Positions 28,419 to 37,987 of a stretch of 64,000 nucleotides of DNA are shown piece by piece. Position 1 is the stretch's first letter. Each line of letters begins with the position of its first letter. The DNA is taken from NCBI RefSeq assembly GCF_014269225.2, contig NZ_CP077097.1, forward strand, positions 1,184,001 to 1,248,000, written 5' to 3'. The DNA comes from Pseudomonas anuradhapurensis (GTDB lineage: Bacteria; Pseudomonadota; Gammaproteobacteria; Pseudomonadales; Pseudomonadaceae). Under the pieces are notes generated by a model that was given only the letters and a program-made list of their open reading frames with translations, did no database searches and was not told the origin of the DNA. The position numbers and the translations under genes were made by a program.

Positions 28419-29080
28419 AAGGTGAGTCCGCGATGCAACTGCTCGCCGAAGATGATGCGCACATCGACGACTGCTGGAACCGCATAGGCGTGCATGGCGA
28501 CAAGCAATGCCCGCTGCTGGCGCGGCACGTGCACTGCCGAAATTGTGAGGTGTATGCCGCCGCCGCCACACGCCTGCTCGACCGCTACGCGTTGATGGAT
28601 GAGCAGCATGCCGTGCAGGCAGCGCCGGCCGAGGAAACCTCGGGTTGTTCGATGCTGCTGTTCCGCCTGGGGGAGGAGTGGCTGGCGCTGGCCACTGCCT
28701 GCCTGGCCGAGATCGCCCCGTTGCAGGCGGTGCATTCGCTGCCGCACCAGCGCTCGCGGGTGCTGCAGGGCGTGGCCAACGTGCGCGGTGCGCTGGTGCC
28801 CTGCCTGTCGCTGGCCGACCTGCTGGGCGTGCAGCCCGGCAGTACCGAGCAACGCAGCGGCCGGGCGATGCCACGCATGCTGATCCTGGCCGCCGATGGC
28901 GGGCCGGTGGTGATGGCGGTCGAGGAAATCGACGGTATTCACCGGCTCGACCCGCAGCTGCTCGGCAGCGGCCAGGATGCCACCCGCTTCACCGCTGCGG
29001 TCCTGCAATGGCGGGGCCGCAGTGTGCGGGTACTGGACGATCAACATTTACTGTCTGCCGTGCAGCGGAGCCTGTCATGA
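28415..29080 (+). CDS. wspD: WspD, CheW-like coupling protein with N-terminal Cys cluster
   Basis: The 221-residue protein carries an N-terminal extension of ~75 residues before a CheW domain (MLLFRLGEEWLALATACLAEI...LVPCLSLADLLGV). The extension contains four cysteines at residues 20, 32, 41 and 44 (C-x11-C-x8-C-x2-C, ending CRNC). WspB and WspD are both needed for Wsp signalling in other pseudomonads. The start at the ATG overlapping the wspC stop gives the usual 4-nt coupling; a second ATG lies six codons downstream. Confidence 0.94.
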   Translation: MKGESAMQLLAEDDAHIDDCWNRIGVHGDKQCPLLARHVHCRNCEVYAAAATRLLDRYALMDEQHAVQAAPAEETSGCSMLLFRLGEEWLALATACLAEIAPLQAVHSLPHQRSRVLQGVANVRGALVPCLSLADLLGVQPGSTEQRSGRAMPRMLILAADGGPVVMAVEEIDGIHRLDPQLLGSGQDATRFTAAVLQWRGRSVRVLDDQHLLSAVQRSLS

Positions 29081-31380
29081 CCCCAGAGCAAATGCGCGAC
29101 GCATCGTTGCTCGAACTGTTCAGCCTGGAAGCCGAGGCGCAGACCCAGATACTCAGTGCCGGCCTGATGGCGCTGGAGCGCAACCCTAAGCAGGCCGACC
29201 AGCTCGAGGCTTGCATGCGTGCGGCGCATTCGCTGAAGGGGGCGGCGCGGATCGTTGGGGTGGACGCAGGCGTCAGCGTCGCCCATGTCATGGAAGACTG
29301 CCTGGTAGCCGCGCAGGAGGGCCGCCTGCAACTGAGCGCCGAGCATATCGATGCCTTGCTGCAAGGCACCGACCTGCTGATGCGCATCGCCACGCCTGGG
29401 GATACCGGGGCGCAAGCGATCCTGCCGGTGTTCCTGGCGCAAATGGCCTGCCTGCTCGACCCGGGGGGCGCAGCCATGCCTGCCGTAGCGCCCGCCGCCC
29501 CGGCACTGCCGCAGGCGCCTGCGCCTGCCCAGCAGAGCGAGCCGCTGCCCGCCGCGCCCCTCGAGCCAGACCTCGAGGCCGAGCCCGAACCGCTGGCGCG
29601 GCGCAAGGCGGGCAAGCGTGCCGGCGAAGGTGCGGAGCGGGTGCTGCGGGTCACTGCCGATCGCCTCAACAGCCTGCTCGACCTGTCCAGCAAGTCGCTG
29701 GTGGAAACCCAGCGGCTCAAGCCTTACCTGGCCACCCTGCAGCGCCTAAAACGCATGCACGGCCAAGGCATGCAGGCGCTCGACGGCCTGCGCATGCAAC
29801 TGGAGGACAGTGGCCAGAGCAGCGAGGTGCTCGAAGCCTTGGCGCAGACCCAGCGCCTGCTGGCGGAAACCCAGCAGATCCTGCAGCAGCAGGCTGCCGA
29901 CCTGGATGAGTTCGGCTGGCAGGCCAGCCAGCGCGCACAACTGCTGTACGACACGGCGCTGGCTTGCCGGATGCGGCCGTTTGCCGATGTATTGGCCGGC
30001 CAGAGCCGCATGGTCCGCGACCTTGGACGGTCGCTGGGCAAGCCGGTGCGGTTGCTGGTGGAAGGGGAAAAGACCCAGGTCGACCGTGATGTGCTGGAAA
30101 AGCTCGAAGCACCGCTGACCCACCTGTTGCGCAACGCCGTCGACCATGGCATCGAACAGCCCGAGCGGCGCCAGTTGGCGGGCAAGCCGGAGGAGGGCGT
30201 GATCCGCCTGCGCGCCTCGCACCAGGCCGGCATGCTCAGCCTGGAGCTGATCGACGATGGCGCCGGCATCGACCTCGAACGCCTGCGCAGCAGCATCGTC
30301 GAGCGTGCCCTGTCACCGGCCGACACCGTGGCGCGAATGAGCGAGGCGGAGTTGCTGACGTTCCTGTTCCTGCCCGGGTTCAGCCTGCGCGACACGGTCA
30401 CCGAGGTGTCCGGGCGCGGGGTCGGCCTGGATGCGGTGCAGCACATGATCCGTGAGCTGCGCGGCTCGATCGAACTGACCCAGACAGCCGGGCAGGGCTG
30501 CCGTTTCCACCTGCAGGTACCGTTGACCCTGTCGGTGGTGCGCAGCCTGGTGGTCGAGGTGGGCGGCGAGGCCTACGCCTTCCCGCTCGCCCACATCGAA
30601 CGCACGCTGGACGTGGCTGCCGACGAGATCGTGCAGATCGAAGGGCGCCAGCACTTCTGGCACGAAGGCCGGCACATCGGCCTGGTCGCAGCCAGCCAGT
30701 TGCTCAACCGCCCGGCCGGGCAGGCCGAGGAAAGCCGGCTGCGGGTGGTGGTGATTCGTGAGCGCGAGCAACTGTACGGCGTGGCCGTGGAGCGGCTGGT
30801 GGGCGAACGCGTGCTGGTGGTGATGCCACTCGACCCGCGGCTGGGCAAGGTGCAGGACATTTCTTCCGGCGCGCTGCTCGACGATGGCTCGGTGGTGCTG
30901 ATCATCGATGTCGAGGACTTGTTACGCTCACTGGACAAACTGCTCAGCACCGGCAGCCTGGAACGCATCGCGCGCGGCAGCGGCGGTGCCCGCGGCGTGG
31001 TGCGCAAGCGCATCCTGGTGGTCGACGACTCGCTGACCGTGCGCGAATTGCAGCGCAAGTTGCTCGGCAACCGTGGCTACGACGTGGCCGTGGCAGTGGA
31101 TGGCATGGATGGCTGGAACGCCTTGCGTGGCGAGGACTTCGACCTGCTGATCACCGACATCGACATGCCGCGCATGGACGGCATCGAGCTGGTCACCCTG
31201 GTGCGCCGCGACCAGCGCCTGCAGTCGCTGCCGGTGATGGTGGTGTCCTACAAGGACCGCGAGGAAGACCGGCGGCGTGGCCTGGACGCCGGCGCCGACT
31301 ACTATTTGGCAAAGGCCAGTTTCCACGACGATGCGTTGCTGGATGCTGTGGTGGAGCTGATCGGGGGGGCGCAGGGATGA
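29077..31380 (+). CDS. wspE: WspE, hybrid CheA-type histidine kinase/response regulator
   Basis: The 767-residue protein runs: Hpt domain with phospho-accepting His in MRAAHSLKGAARIVG (~50), an Ala/Pro linker, dimerisation helices, HATPase domain (LLRNAVDHGIEQPERR, GRGVGLDAVQHMI), a CheW-like domain, and a C-terminal receiver with DLLITDIDMPRMDG. It phosphorylates WspR and WspF. The longer upstream open frame is a shadow of wspD. The start ATG overlaps the wspD stop (ATGA). Confidence 0.96.
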   Translation: MTPEQMRDASLLELFSLEAEAQTQILSAGLMALERNPKQADQLEACMRAAHSLKGAARIVGVDAGVSVAHVMEDCLVAAQEGRLQLSAEHIDALLQGTDLLMRIATPGDTGAQAILPVFLAQMACLLDPGGAAMPAVAPAAPALPQAPAPAQQSEPLPAAPLEPDLEAEPEPLARRKAGKRAGEGAERVLRVTADRLNSLLDLSSKSLVETQRLKPYLATLQRLKRMHGQGMQALDGLRMQLEDSGQSSEVLEALAQTQRLLAETQQILQQQAADLDEFGWQASQRAQLLYDTALACRMRPFADVLAGQSRMVRDLGRSLGKPVRLLVEGEKTQVDRDVLEKLEAPLTHLLRNAVDHGIEQPERRQLAGKPEEGVIRLRASHQAGMLSLELIDDGAGIDLERLRSSIVERALSPADTVARMSEAELLTFLFLPGFSLRDTVTEVSGRGVGLDAVQHMIRELRGSIELTQTAGQGCRFHLQVPLTLSVVRSLVVEVGGEAYAFPLAHIERTLDVAADEIVQIEGRQHFWHEGRHIGLVAASQLLNRPAGQAEESRLRVVVIREREQLYGVAVERLVGERVLVVMPLDPRLGKVQDISSGALLDDGSVVLIIDVEDLLRSLDKLLSTGSLERIARGSGGARGVVRKRILVVDDSLTVRELQRKLLGNRGYDVAVAVDGMDGWNALRGEDFDLLITDIDMPRMDGIELVTLVRRDQRLQSLPVMVVSYKDREEDRRRGLDAGADYYLAKASFHDDALLDAVVELIGGAQG

Positions 31381-32390
31381 AGATCGCCATCGTCAACGAC
31401 ATGCCCATGGCGGTCGAGGCACTGCGCCGGGCGGTCGCCTTCGAACCGGCGCACGAGGTGATATGGGTGGCCGGCAATGGTGCCGAGGCGGTGCGGCTGT
31501 GCGCTGAAGCATTGCCAGACCTGATCCTCATGGACCTGATCATGCCGGTGATGGACGGCGTCGAGGCCACCCGCAGGATCATGGCCGAAACCCCCTGCGC
31601 CATCGTCATCGTCACGGTCGACCGCAAGCAGAACATGCCCCGGGTGTTCGAGGCCATGGGCCACGGCGCACTCGACGTGGTCGACACGCCGGCGCTGGGG
31701 GCGGGCGACCCGCGCGAAGCGGCAGCGCCACTGTTGCGCAAGATCCTCAACATAAGCTGGCTGATCGGCCAGCAGAATGCCCCGGCCGCACGCCCGGTCG
31801 CCGCGCCTGTACGGGCGCTGTCGCAGCATCGCGGGCTGGTGGCGATCGGCTCGTCCGCAGGCGGCCCGGCGGCCCTCGAGGTGCTGCTCAAGGGCCTGCC
31901 GGCGGCGTTTCCGGCGGCCATCGTGCTGGTCCAGCATGTGGACCAGGTGTTTGCCGCAGGCATGGCCGAATGGCTCAGCAGCGCAGCCGGCCTGCCGGTG
32001 CGCCTGGCCCGTGAAGGTGAACCACCGCAGCCCGGCCAAGTGTTGCTGGCCGGCACCAACCACCACATCCGCCTGCTACAGAACGGCCAACTGGCCTACA
32101 CTGCCGAACCGGTCAATGAGATTTACCGGCCCTCGATCGATGTGTTCTTCGAAAGCGTGGCGCGCTACTGGACCGGCGATGCGGTCGGCGTGCTGCTCAC
32201 CGGCATGGGCCGCGATGGCGCCCAAGGCCTGAAACTGATGCGCCAGCAGGGCTTCCTGACCATTGCCCAGGACCAGGCCAGCAGTGCGGTGTATGGAATG
32301 CCCAAAGCTGCCGTGGCCATCGATGCCGCGGTGGAAGTCCGCCCGCTGGAACGCATCGCCGGGCGCTTGATGGAAATTTTTGCAAAATGA
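31377..32390 (+). CDS. wspF: WspF, CheB-like methylesterase response regulator
   Basis: The 337-residue protein has an N-terminal receiver (PDLILMDLIMPVMDGVEATR, Asp acceptor) and a methylesterase domain with the catalytic triad regions GSSAGGPAALEVLL (Ser), VLVQHVDQVF (His) and LLTGMGRDGAQG (Asp). It demethylates WspA and damps the system; loss of WspF gives wrinkly, high c-di-GMP colonies in other pseudomonads. The gene looks intact here. It overlaps wspE by 4 nt. Confidence 0.96.
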   Translation: MKIAIVNDMPMAVEALRRAVAFEPAHEVIWVAGNGAEAVRLCAEALPDLILMDLIMPVMDGVEATRRIMAETPCAIVIVTVDRKQNMPRVFEAMGHGALDVVDTPALGAGDPREAAAPLLRKILNISWLIGQQNAPAARPVAAPVRALSQHRGLVAIGSSAGGPAALEVLLKGLPAAFPAAIVLVQHVDQVFAAGMAEWLSSAAGLPVRLAREGEPPQPGQVLLAGTNHHIRLLQNGQLAYTAEPVNEIYRPSIDVFFESVARYWTGDAVGVLLTGMGRDGAQGLKLMRQQGFLTIAQDQASSAVYGMPKAAVAIDAAVEVRPLERIAGRLMEIFAK

Positions 32391-32441
32391 CGAAGTGTAT
32401 TGAATCACGCCGCCAGGTCGGTAGTGATCGGGTGAACAGCC

Positions 32442-33446
32442 ATGAATGACTTACCGATCGAAGGTTTCACCACCACCAACGAAAACGCGGCGATGGTACT
32501 GCTGGTCGACGACCAGGCCATGATCGGCGAGGCGGTGCGGCGTGGCCTGGCCAACGAGGACAACATCGACTTCCACTTCTGCGCCGACCCGCACCAGGCG
32601 GTGGCCCAGGCGGTGCGCATCAAGCCCACGGTGATTCTCCAGGACCTGATCATGCCTGGCCTGGACGGGCTGACCCTGGTACGCGAATACCGCAACAACC
32701 CGGCGACCCAGGACATCCCGATCATCGTCCTGTCGACCAAGGAAGACCCGCTGGTCAAGAGCGCGGCCTTTGCGGCCGGGGCCAACGACTACCTGGTCAA
32801 GCTGCCGGACACCATCGAGCTGGTGGCGCGCATTCGCTACCACTCACGCTCCTACCTGACCCTGCTGCAGCGCGACGAGGCCTACCGTGCCTTGCGCGTC
32901 AGCCAGCAGCAATTGCTCGATTCCAACCTGATGCTGCAGCGGCTGATGAACTCCGATGGCCTGACCGGGTTGTCCAACCGCCGCCACTTCGACGAATACC
33001 TGGAGCTGGAATGGCGCCGCGCCATGCGTGAGCTGCAGCAGTTGTCGCTGCTGATGATCGACGTGGACTTCTTCAAGGCCTACAACGACAGCTTCGGCCA
33101 CCTGGCCGGGGACGAGGCCTTGCGCCAGGTGGCCGAGGCGATCCGCGGCGTGTGCTCGCGGCCGACCGACCTGCCGGCGCGCTATGGCGGCGAGGAGTTC
33201 GTCCTGGTGTTGCCCAACACCTCGCAGGGTGGAGCGCGCCTGGTGGCCGAGAAGCTGCGCCAGACCATATTGGGCCTGGGTATCCCGCACACCGCGCCGA
33301 CGGCCGACTCCTACCTGACCGTGAGCATCGGCCTGGCAACCCAGACCCCGGCCATCGGCAGCCATAGCCGGCAGTTGATCTCTGCCGCCGACAAGGGCCT
33401 GTACCTGGCCAAGAATGGCGGGCGCAACCAGGTGGGTATCGCCTGA
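32442..33446 (+). CDS. wspR: WspR, response regulator diguanylate cyclase
   Basis: The 334-residue protein has a receiver domain ([14 protein letters not shown], Asp acceptor), a coiled-coil stalk (~150-172) and a GGDEF domain with active site GGEEF. An RxxD inhibitory site (RPTD) sits five residues before GGEEF, so product feedback by c-di-GMP is expected. Output of the Wsp pathway. Unlike the other wsp genes it is separated from its neighbour, by 51 nt, and has GTGAACAGCC before the ATG, without a strong Shine-Dalgarno. Confidence 0.96.
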   Translation: MNDLPIEGFTTTNENAAMVLLVDDQAMIGEAVRRGLANEDNIDFHFCADPHQAVAQAVRIKPTVILQDLIMPGLDGLTLVREYRNNPATQDIPIIVLSTKEDPLVKSAAFAAGANDYLVKLPDTIELVARIRYHSRSYLTLLQRDEAYRALRVSQQQLLDSNLMLQRLMNSDGLTGLSNRRHFDEYLELEWRRAMRELQQLSLLMIDVDFFKAYNDSFGHLAGDEALRQVAEAIRGVCSRPTDLPARYGGEEFVLVLPNTSQGGARLVAEKLRQTILGLGIPHTAPTADSYLTVSIGLATQTPAIGSHSRQLISAADKGLYLAKNGGRNQVGIA

Positions 33447-33470
33447 GCGGCTCGCCATACCCTGTAGGAG

Positions 33471-33571
33471 CGGCCTGGTGTCGCGATGGGGCGCGCAGCG
33501 GCCCCCTGCGATATCTGCTGCAAAACTGAAATCCTTGGGGCCGCTGCGCGCCCCATCGCGACACCAGGCCG
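33471..33571. repeat. REP inverted repeat, family B (35-bp perfect arms)
   Basis: 33471-33505 (CGGCCTGGTGTCGCGATGGG...) and 33537-33571 are perfect inverted copies with a 31-nt loop. The outer flanks (CCTGTAGGAG left, CTGCTGCAAC right) have diverged. It lies between wspR and prfB and may mark the end of the wsp transcript. Confidence 0.9.
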
Positions 33572-33637
33572 CTGCTGCAACGATATTTGCGCCTATTCGG
33601 CTGCCCGGCGGGTCTGCCGCCCTGCGGCGGACTCGGT

Positions 33638-33643
33638 TATACT
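33638..33643 (+). promoter_or_regulatory. possible -10 box for prfB
   Basis: TATACT stands 41 nt before the prfB ATG; the -35 position is a poor match. Confidence 0.3.
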
Positions 33644-33683
33644 CGCAGGCTTTTCACCGAATTCGCACGAGAGCCGCCCGCCC

Positions 33684-34779
33684 ATGGAAATCCAACCGAT
33701 CCTGAACACCATCAAGGACCTCACCGAGCGTTCCCAGTCCATTCGGGGGTATCTTTGACTACGATCACAAGCATGACCGCCTGATCGAAGTCAACCGCGA
33801 GCTGGAAGACCCCAACGTCTGGAACAAGCCCGAGTACGCCCAGGCCCTGGGCCGCGAACGGGCCATGCTGGCTCAGGTCGTCGAGACCCTGGACAAGCTG
33901 TCCGGCGGCCTGGCCGACTGCCAGGACCTGCTCGACATGGCCGTCGAGGAAAATGACGAAGGCGCCGTCGGCGACGTCGTGACCGAGCTGGAAGGCCTGG
34001 AAGAAAAACTGGCCCAGCTTGAGTTCCGTCGCATGTTCAGCGGCGAGATGGACATGAACAACGCCTACCTGGACATCCAGGCCGGCTCCGGTGGTACCGA
34101 GGCGCAGGACTGGGCCAACATCCTGCTGCGCATGTACCTGCGCTGGGCCGACAAGCGTGGTTTCGACGCCACCATCATCGAGCTTTCCGAGGGTGAAGTC
34201 GCCGGGATCAAGGGCGCCACCGTGCACGTCAAGGGCGAGTACGCCTTCGGCTGGCTGCGCACCGAAATCGGTGTGCACCGCCTGGTGCGCAAGAGCCCGT
34301 TCGACTCCGGTGCCCGTCGCCACACCTCGTTCTCGGCGGTATTCGTGTCGCCCGAGATCGACGACAAGGTCGAGATCGAGATCAACCCGGCCGACCTGCG
34401 CATCGACACCTACCGCTCCTCCGGTGCCGGTGGCCAGCACGTGAACACCACCGACTCGGCGGTACGTATCACCCACGTGCCGACCAACACCGTGGTGGCG
34501 TGCCAGAACGAACGCTCCCAGCACGCCAACAAGGACACCGCCATGAAAATGCTGCGGGCCAAGCTGTACGAGCTGGAAATGCAAAAGCGCAACGCCGCCT
34601 CGCAGGCGCTGGAAGACAGCAAGTCGGACATCGGCTGGGGCCACCAGATCCGCTCCTACGTGCTGGACGACTCGCGTATCAAGGACCTGCGCACCGGTGT
34701 CGAGCGCAGCGACTGCCAGAAGGTCCTGGACGGCGACCTCGACCAGTACCTGGAAGCGAGCCTCAAGCAGGGGCTGTAA
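33684..34779 (+). CDS. prfB: peptide chain release factor 2 (programmed +1 frameshift)
   Basis: RF2 reads UAA and UGA and triggers peptide release. Codons 1-24 ([13 protein letters not shown]...) are in one frame and end at an in-frame TGA (33756-33758); translation continues in the +1 frame from GAC at 33757 to give 364 residues, the normal RF2 length. The GGQ motif lies in [18 protein letters not shown]. Treating the second part as a separate gene with an internal ATG would lose the conserved N-terminus. lysS follows after 93 nt, as in many bacteria. Confidence 0.97.
33744..33759 (+). promoter_or_regulatory. RF2 autoregulatory frameshift site
   Basis: An internal Shine-Dalgarno-like CGGGGG (33744-33749), 3-nt spacer and slippery CTT TGA C (33753-33759) match the known prfB site apart from the first base. 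Low RF2 lets the ribosome shift +1 past the TGA, so RF2 controls its own synthesis. Confidence 0.95.
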
Positions 34780-34872
34780 ACCGCACACAACTGCCGCGGT
34801 ACCCGGCCTGGGGCCAGTACCGCGTGCCCTGCCCGACAGGGGCACCGAACACCTGATGGAAAGAATGACGAA

Positions 34873-36375
34873 ATGAGCGACCTCAAGACCGACGTGCAAG
34901 ACCTGCAACAGGAAGAAAACGCCCTGATCGCCCTGCGCAAGGAAAAGCTTGCCGCCGAGCGCGCCAAGGGCAATGCCTTCCCCAATGACTTCCGTCGCGA
35001 CAGCTACTGCAACGACCTGCAGAAACAGTACGCGGACAAGACCAAGGAAGAACTGGAAGCTGCAGCGATTCCGGTCAAGGTCGCTGGTCGCATCATGCTC
35101 AACCGTGGCTCGTTCATGGTTATCCAGGACATGACCGGGCGCATCCAGGTCTATGTCAACCGCAAGACCCTGCCCGAAGAAACCCTGGCCGCGGTCAAGA
35201 CCTGGGACCTGGGCGACATCATCAGCGCCGAAGGCACCCTGGCCCGTTCCGGCAAGGGCGACCTGTACGTCGAAATGACCAACGTGCGCCTGCTGACCAA
35301 GTCGCTGCGCCCGCTGCCCGACAAGCACCACGGCCTGACCGACACCGAGCAGCGCTACCGCCAGCGTTACGTCGACCTGATGGTCAACGAAGAAACCCGC
35401 CACACCTTCCGTGTGCGTTCGCAGGTGATCTCGCACATCCGCAAGTTCCTCATCGAGCGCGACTTCCTCGAAGTCGAGACGCCGATGCTGCAGACCATCC
35501 CTGGCGGTGCCGCGGCCAAGCCGTTCGAAACCCACCACAACGCCCTGGACATGGCCATGTTCCTGCGTATCGCGCCGGAGCTGTACCTCAAGCGACTGGT
35601 GGTTGGTGGCTTCGAAAAAGTCTTCGAGATCAACCGCAACTTCCGTAACGAAGGCGTTTCGACCCGGCACAACCCAGAGTTCACCATGCTCGAGTTCTAC
35701 CAGGCCTACGCCGACTACCGCGACAACATGGACCTCACCGAGGAACTGTTCCGCGAGCTGGCCCAGCTGGTACTGGGCAGCACCGACGTGCCGTACGGCG
35801 ACAAGGTGTTCCACTTCGGCGAGCCGTTCGCCCGCCTGTCGGTGTTCGACTCCATCCTCAAGTACAACCCGGAACTGACCGCTGCCGACCTGCAGGACGT
35901 TGACCGTGCCCGCGAGATCGCCAAGAAGGCCGGCGCCAAGGTGCTGGGCCACGAAGGCCTGGGCAAGCTGCAGGTGATGATTTTCGAAGAGCTGGTCGAG
36001 CACAAGCTGGAGCAGCCGCACTTCATCACCGAGTACCCGTTCGAAGTGTCGCCGCTGGCCCGTCGCAACGACGACAACCCGGCGGTCACCGACCGTTTCG
36101 AGCTGTTCATCGGTGGCCGCGAGATCGCCAACGCCTATTCCGAGCTGAACGATGCCGAAGACCAGGCCGAGCGCTTCCTGGCCCAGGTGGCCGAGAAGGA
36201 CGCCGGTGACGACGAAGCCATGCACTACGACGCCGATTTCGTACGTGCCCTGGAATACGGCATGCCGCCGACCGCAGGTGAAGGCATTGGTATCGACCGC
36301 CTGGTGATGCTGCTGACCAACTCGCCATCGATTCGCGACGTGATCCTGTTCCCGCACATGCGTCCGCAAGCCTGA
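34873..36375 (+). CDS. lysS: lysyl-tRNA synthetase (class II)
   Basis: This 500-residue enzyme charges tRNA-Lys. It has an N-terminal OB-fold anticodon domain ([20 protein letters not shown]), class II motif 2 [20 protein letters not shown] and motif 3 [20 protein letters not shown], ending LFPHMRPQA. Length is standard. A GAAAGAATGACGAA leader gives only a weak Shine-Dalgarno. A clear terminator follows. Confidence 0.97.
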   Translation: MSDLKTDVQDLQQEENALIALRKEKLAAERAKGNAFPNDFRRDSYCNDLQKQYADKTKEELEAAAIPVKVAGRIMLNRGSFMVIQDMTGRIQVYVNRKTLPEETLAAVKTWDLGDIISAEGTLARSGKGDLYVEMTNVRLLTKSLRPLPDKHHGLTDTEQRYRQRYVDLMVNEETRHTFRVRSQVISHIRKFLIERDFLEVETPMLQTIPGGAAAKPFETHHNALDMAMFLRIAPELYLKRLVVGGFEKVFEINRNFRNEGVSTRHNPEFTMLEFYQAYADYRDNMDLTEELFRELAQLVLGSTDVPYGDKVFHFGEPFARLSVFDSILKYNPELTAADLQDVDRAREIAKKAGAKVLGHEGLGKLQVMIFEELVEHKLEQPHFITEYPFEVSPLARRNDDNPAVTDRFELFIGGREIANAYSELNDAEDQAERFLAQVAEKDAGDDEAMHYDADFVRALEYGMPPTAGEGIGIDRLVMLLTNSPSIRDVILFPHMRPQA

Positions 36376-36387
36376 GCCGTTTGAATC

Positions 36388-36412
36388 AGCCGCCTTTCGA
36401 GGCGGCTTTTTC
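36388..36412 (+). terminator. rho-independent terminator after lysS
   Basis: AGCCGCC, 6-nt loop, GGCGGCT, then TTTTTC, beginning 13 nt after the lysS stop. Confidence 0.9.
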
Positions 36413-36433
36413 TTGCCTGAAGCTTTATGTTGT

Positions 36434-36530
36434 CTGTACCGGCCTCTTTGCGGGCGCGCCCGCTCCCACAGCTCCTGACTGTTGTGGGGCCCCTGTGGGA
36501 GCGGGCGCGCCCGCGAAGAGGCCGGCACAG
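36434..36530. repeat. REP pair, family A
   Basis: Inverted arms 36434-36471 and 36493-36530 (core CGGGCGCGCCCGCTCCCACA) with two or three mismatches, in the gap between the lysS terminator and the TetR gene. Confidence 0.9.
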
Positions 36531-36557
36531 ACGAAACACTGTCCATGAGGTACCCCC

Positions 36558-37274
36558 GTGACACCCGCAATGCCTCACCAGGGCGCCGCCGGCATCGCCA
36601 CCGCCGTCGCCGAAAGCGTGCAATACCAGGGCCGCAAGACTGCCCGCCAAGGCAGCGAACAGCGTCGCCAGCTGATCCTCGACGCCGCCATGCGCATCGT
36701 CGTGCGCGACGGCGTGCGCGGGGTGCGCCACCGCGCAGTGGCCGCCGAGGCTGGCGTGCCATTGTCGGCCACCACCTATTACTTCAAGGATATCGAGGAC
36801 CTGCTCACCGATACCTTCGCCCAATACGTCGAGCGCAGCGCCGCCTACATGGCCAAGCTGTGGGCCAACACCGAGGTGGTGTTGCGCCAGTTGCTCGCCC
36901 AGGGCGACGGCAGCCCGCAGGCGCGGGCACGGCTGGCCGACGAAGTGGCGCGCATGACCGCCGACTACGTACAACGCCAGCTGTTGAATCGCCGCGACTA
37001 CCTGATCGCCGAGCAGGCTTTCCGCCAGGAGGCGCTGCTGTGCCCGCGACTGGCCGAACTGGTGTGCGCCCACGACCAGATCCTGTTGCATGGCACCCGG
37101 CAATTGCTGCAAGTGGTCGGCTCTCGGCAACCGGAACAGGACGCCCAAATGTTGACGGCGATTATCGAGCAGATGGAATATCAGGGCCTGCTCAAGGACG
37201 CGAACGCGCAAGCCGATGGGCAGATGCTCGCTATGCTTACCCGATACCTGCAGCTGGTGCTGGCATCGGCGTGA
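36558..37274 (+). CDS. TetR family transcriptional regulator
   Basis: The 238-residue protein has an N-terminal TetR helix-turn-helix (QLILDAAMRIVVRDGVRGVRHRAVAAEAGVPLSATTYYF, residues ~35-70 region) and an all-helical ligand domain. The N-terminus before the HTH is long (~33 residues). The start is GTG (VTPAMPHQG); an in-frame ATG four codons later is possible. It lies 29 nt before a lipoprotein gene on the same strand and may be cotranscribed with it. Target and ligand unknown. Confidence 0.85.
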   Translation: MTPAMPHQGAAGIATAVAESVQYQGRKTARQGSEQRRQLILDAAMRIVVRDGVRGVRHRAVAAEAGVPLSATTYYFKDIEDLLTDTFAQYVERSAAYMAKLWANTEVVLRQLLAQGDGSPQARARLADEVARMTADYVQRQLLNRRDYLIAEQAFRQEALLCPRLAELVCAHDQILLHGTRQLLQVVGSRQPEQDAQMLTAIIEQMEYQGLLKDANAQADGQMLAMLTRYLQLVLASA

Positions 37275-37303
37275 GCCGAGACTGACTTTTCAAGGAGAAC
37301 CGG

Positions 37304-37852
37304 ATGAAAGCCTGGCGTGTGGTGCTGTTGACTCTGTCATTCCTGCTGCTGGGCGGTTGTCTGGTGACCTTCCACGAGCCGTTGCCCAGCAACCAGGCGG
37401 CGCCCAAGGCGCTGCTGGGCAAGTGGAGCAGCAAGGATGCCTGGGGCGAGCCGCTGAAGCTGGTGATCAGCCGCAGTAGCGGCGATGCCTACAAGGCGGT
37501 GGCCACGGCCAAGGGCAAGGCCCCCGAGGAATACGTGTTCACCGTGTCGCGCCACGGCAACCGCTGGTACCTGTCGGCTGGCGTGCCCAAGCGCCTGGGT
37601 GGCAACTTCCTGATCGGCGGTTTCGATATCGTCGATGGCAAGGAACTGGTGATCTACAACCTGGATGTCGAGCAGGTGCAGCAGGCGGTGGACAACAAGG
37701 AGCTGATCGGACGCAGTACCGAAGTGCCGGAAGACAACGGTGACGGCGTGCTGATCGACAGCCCGGCGGCGCGAGTGCTGGCGTACCTGGACGACCCGGC
37801 CAACTCCGACCTGTTTGTCGAAGTGGCGCGGTTCCAGCGCTCCGGCAAATGA
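37304..37852 (+). CDS. conserved lipoprotein of unknown function
   Basis: The 182-residue protein has a lipoprotein signal with lipobox LGGC, Cys19 as the acylation site, followed by Leu, so outer-membrane sorting is expected. The mature part is a soluble domain (LLGKWSSKDAWGEPLKLVI...FTVSRHGNRWYLSAG). I do not recognise its family. A good Shine-Dalgarno (AAGGAGAACC) precedes the ATG. It follows the TetR gene by 29 nt. Confidence 0.8.
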   Translation: MKAWRVVLLTLSFLLLGGCLVTFHEPLPSNQAAPKALLGKWSSKDAWGEPLKLVISRSSGDAYKAVATAKGKAPEEYVFTVSRHGNRWYLSAGVPKRLGGNFLIGGFDIVDGKELVIYNLDVEQVQQAVDNKELIGRSTEVPEDNGDGVLIDSPAARVLAYLDDPANSDLFVEVARFQRSGK

Positions 37853-37854
37853 CC

Positions 37855-37958
37855 GTGCTGGCTTCTTCGCGGCTGAAGCCGCTCCCACAGGGACCGCACC
37901 GGTTTCGAGCCTGATGCAGTACCTGTGGGAGCGCCTTTAGCCGCGAACAGGCCGGTAC
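37855..37958. repeat. REP pair, family A
   Basis: Arms 37855-37890 and 37923-37958 form an inverted pair (TTCGCGGCTGAAGCCGCTCC... / ...GAGCGCCTTTAGCCGCGAAC) with several mismatches, between the lipoprotein gene and the QEGLA-motif gene. Confidence 0.85.
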
Positions 37959-37987
37959 AGGTTTCTTGTACTAGAAAGGAGTCCCCG

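Noticed and set aside
33684..33758. prfB as a pseudogene broken by an early stop
   Set aside because: The stop is at the known RF2 frameshift site with its stimulatory element; the +1 product has normal length.
33721..36762. 1013-residue minus-strand open frame across prfB, lysS and the TetR start
   Set aside because: It crosses a terminator, a REP and three recognisable genes on the other strand.
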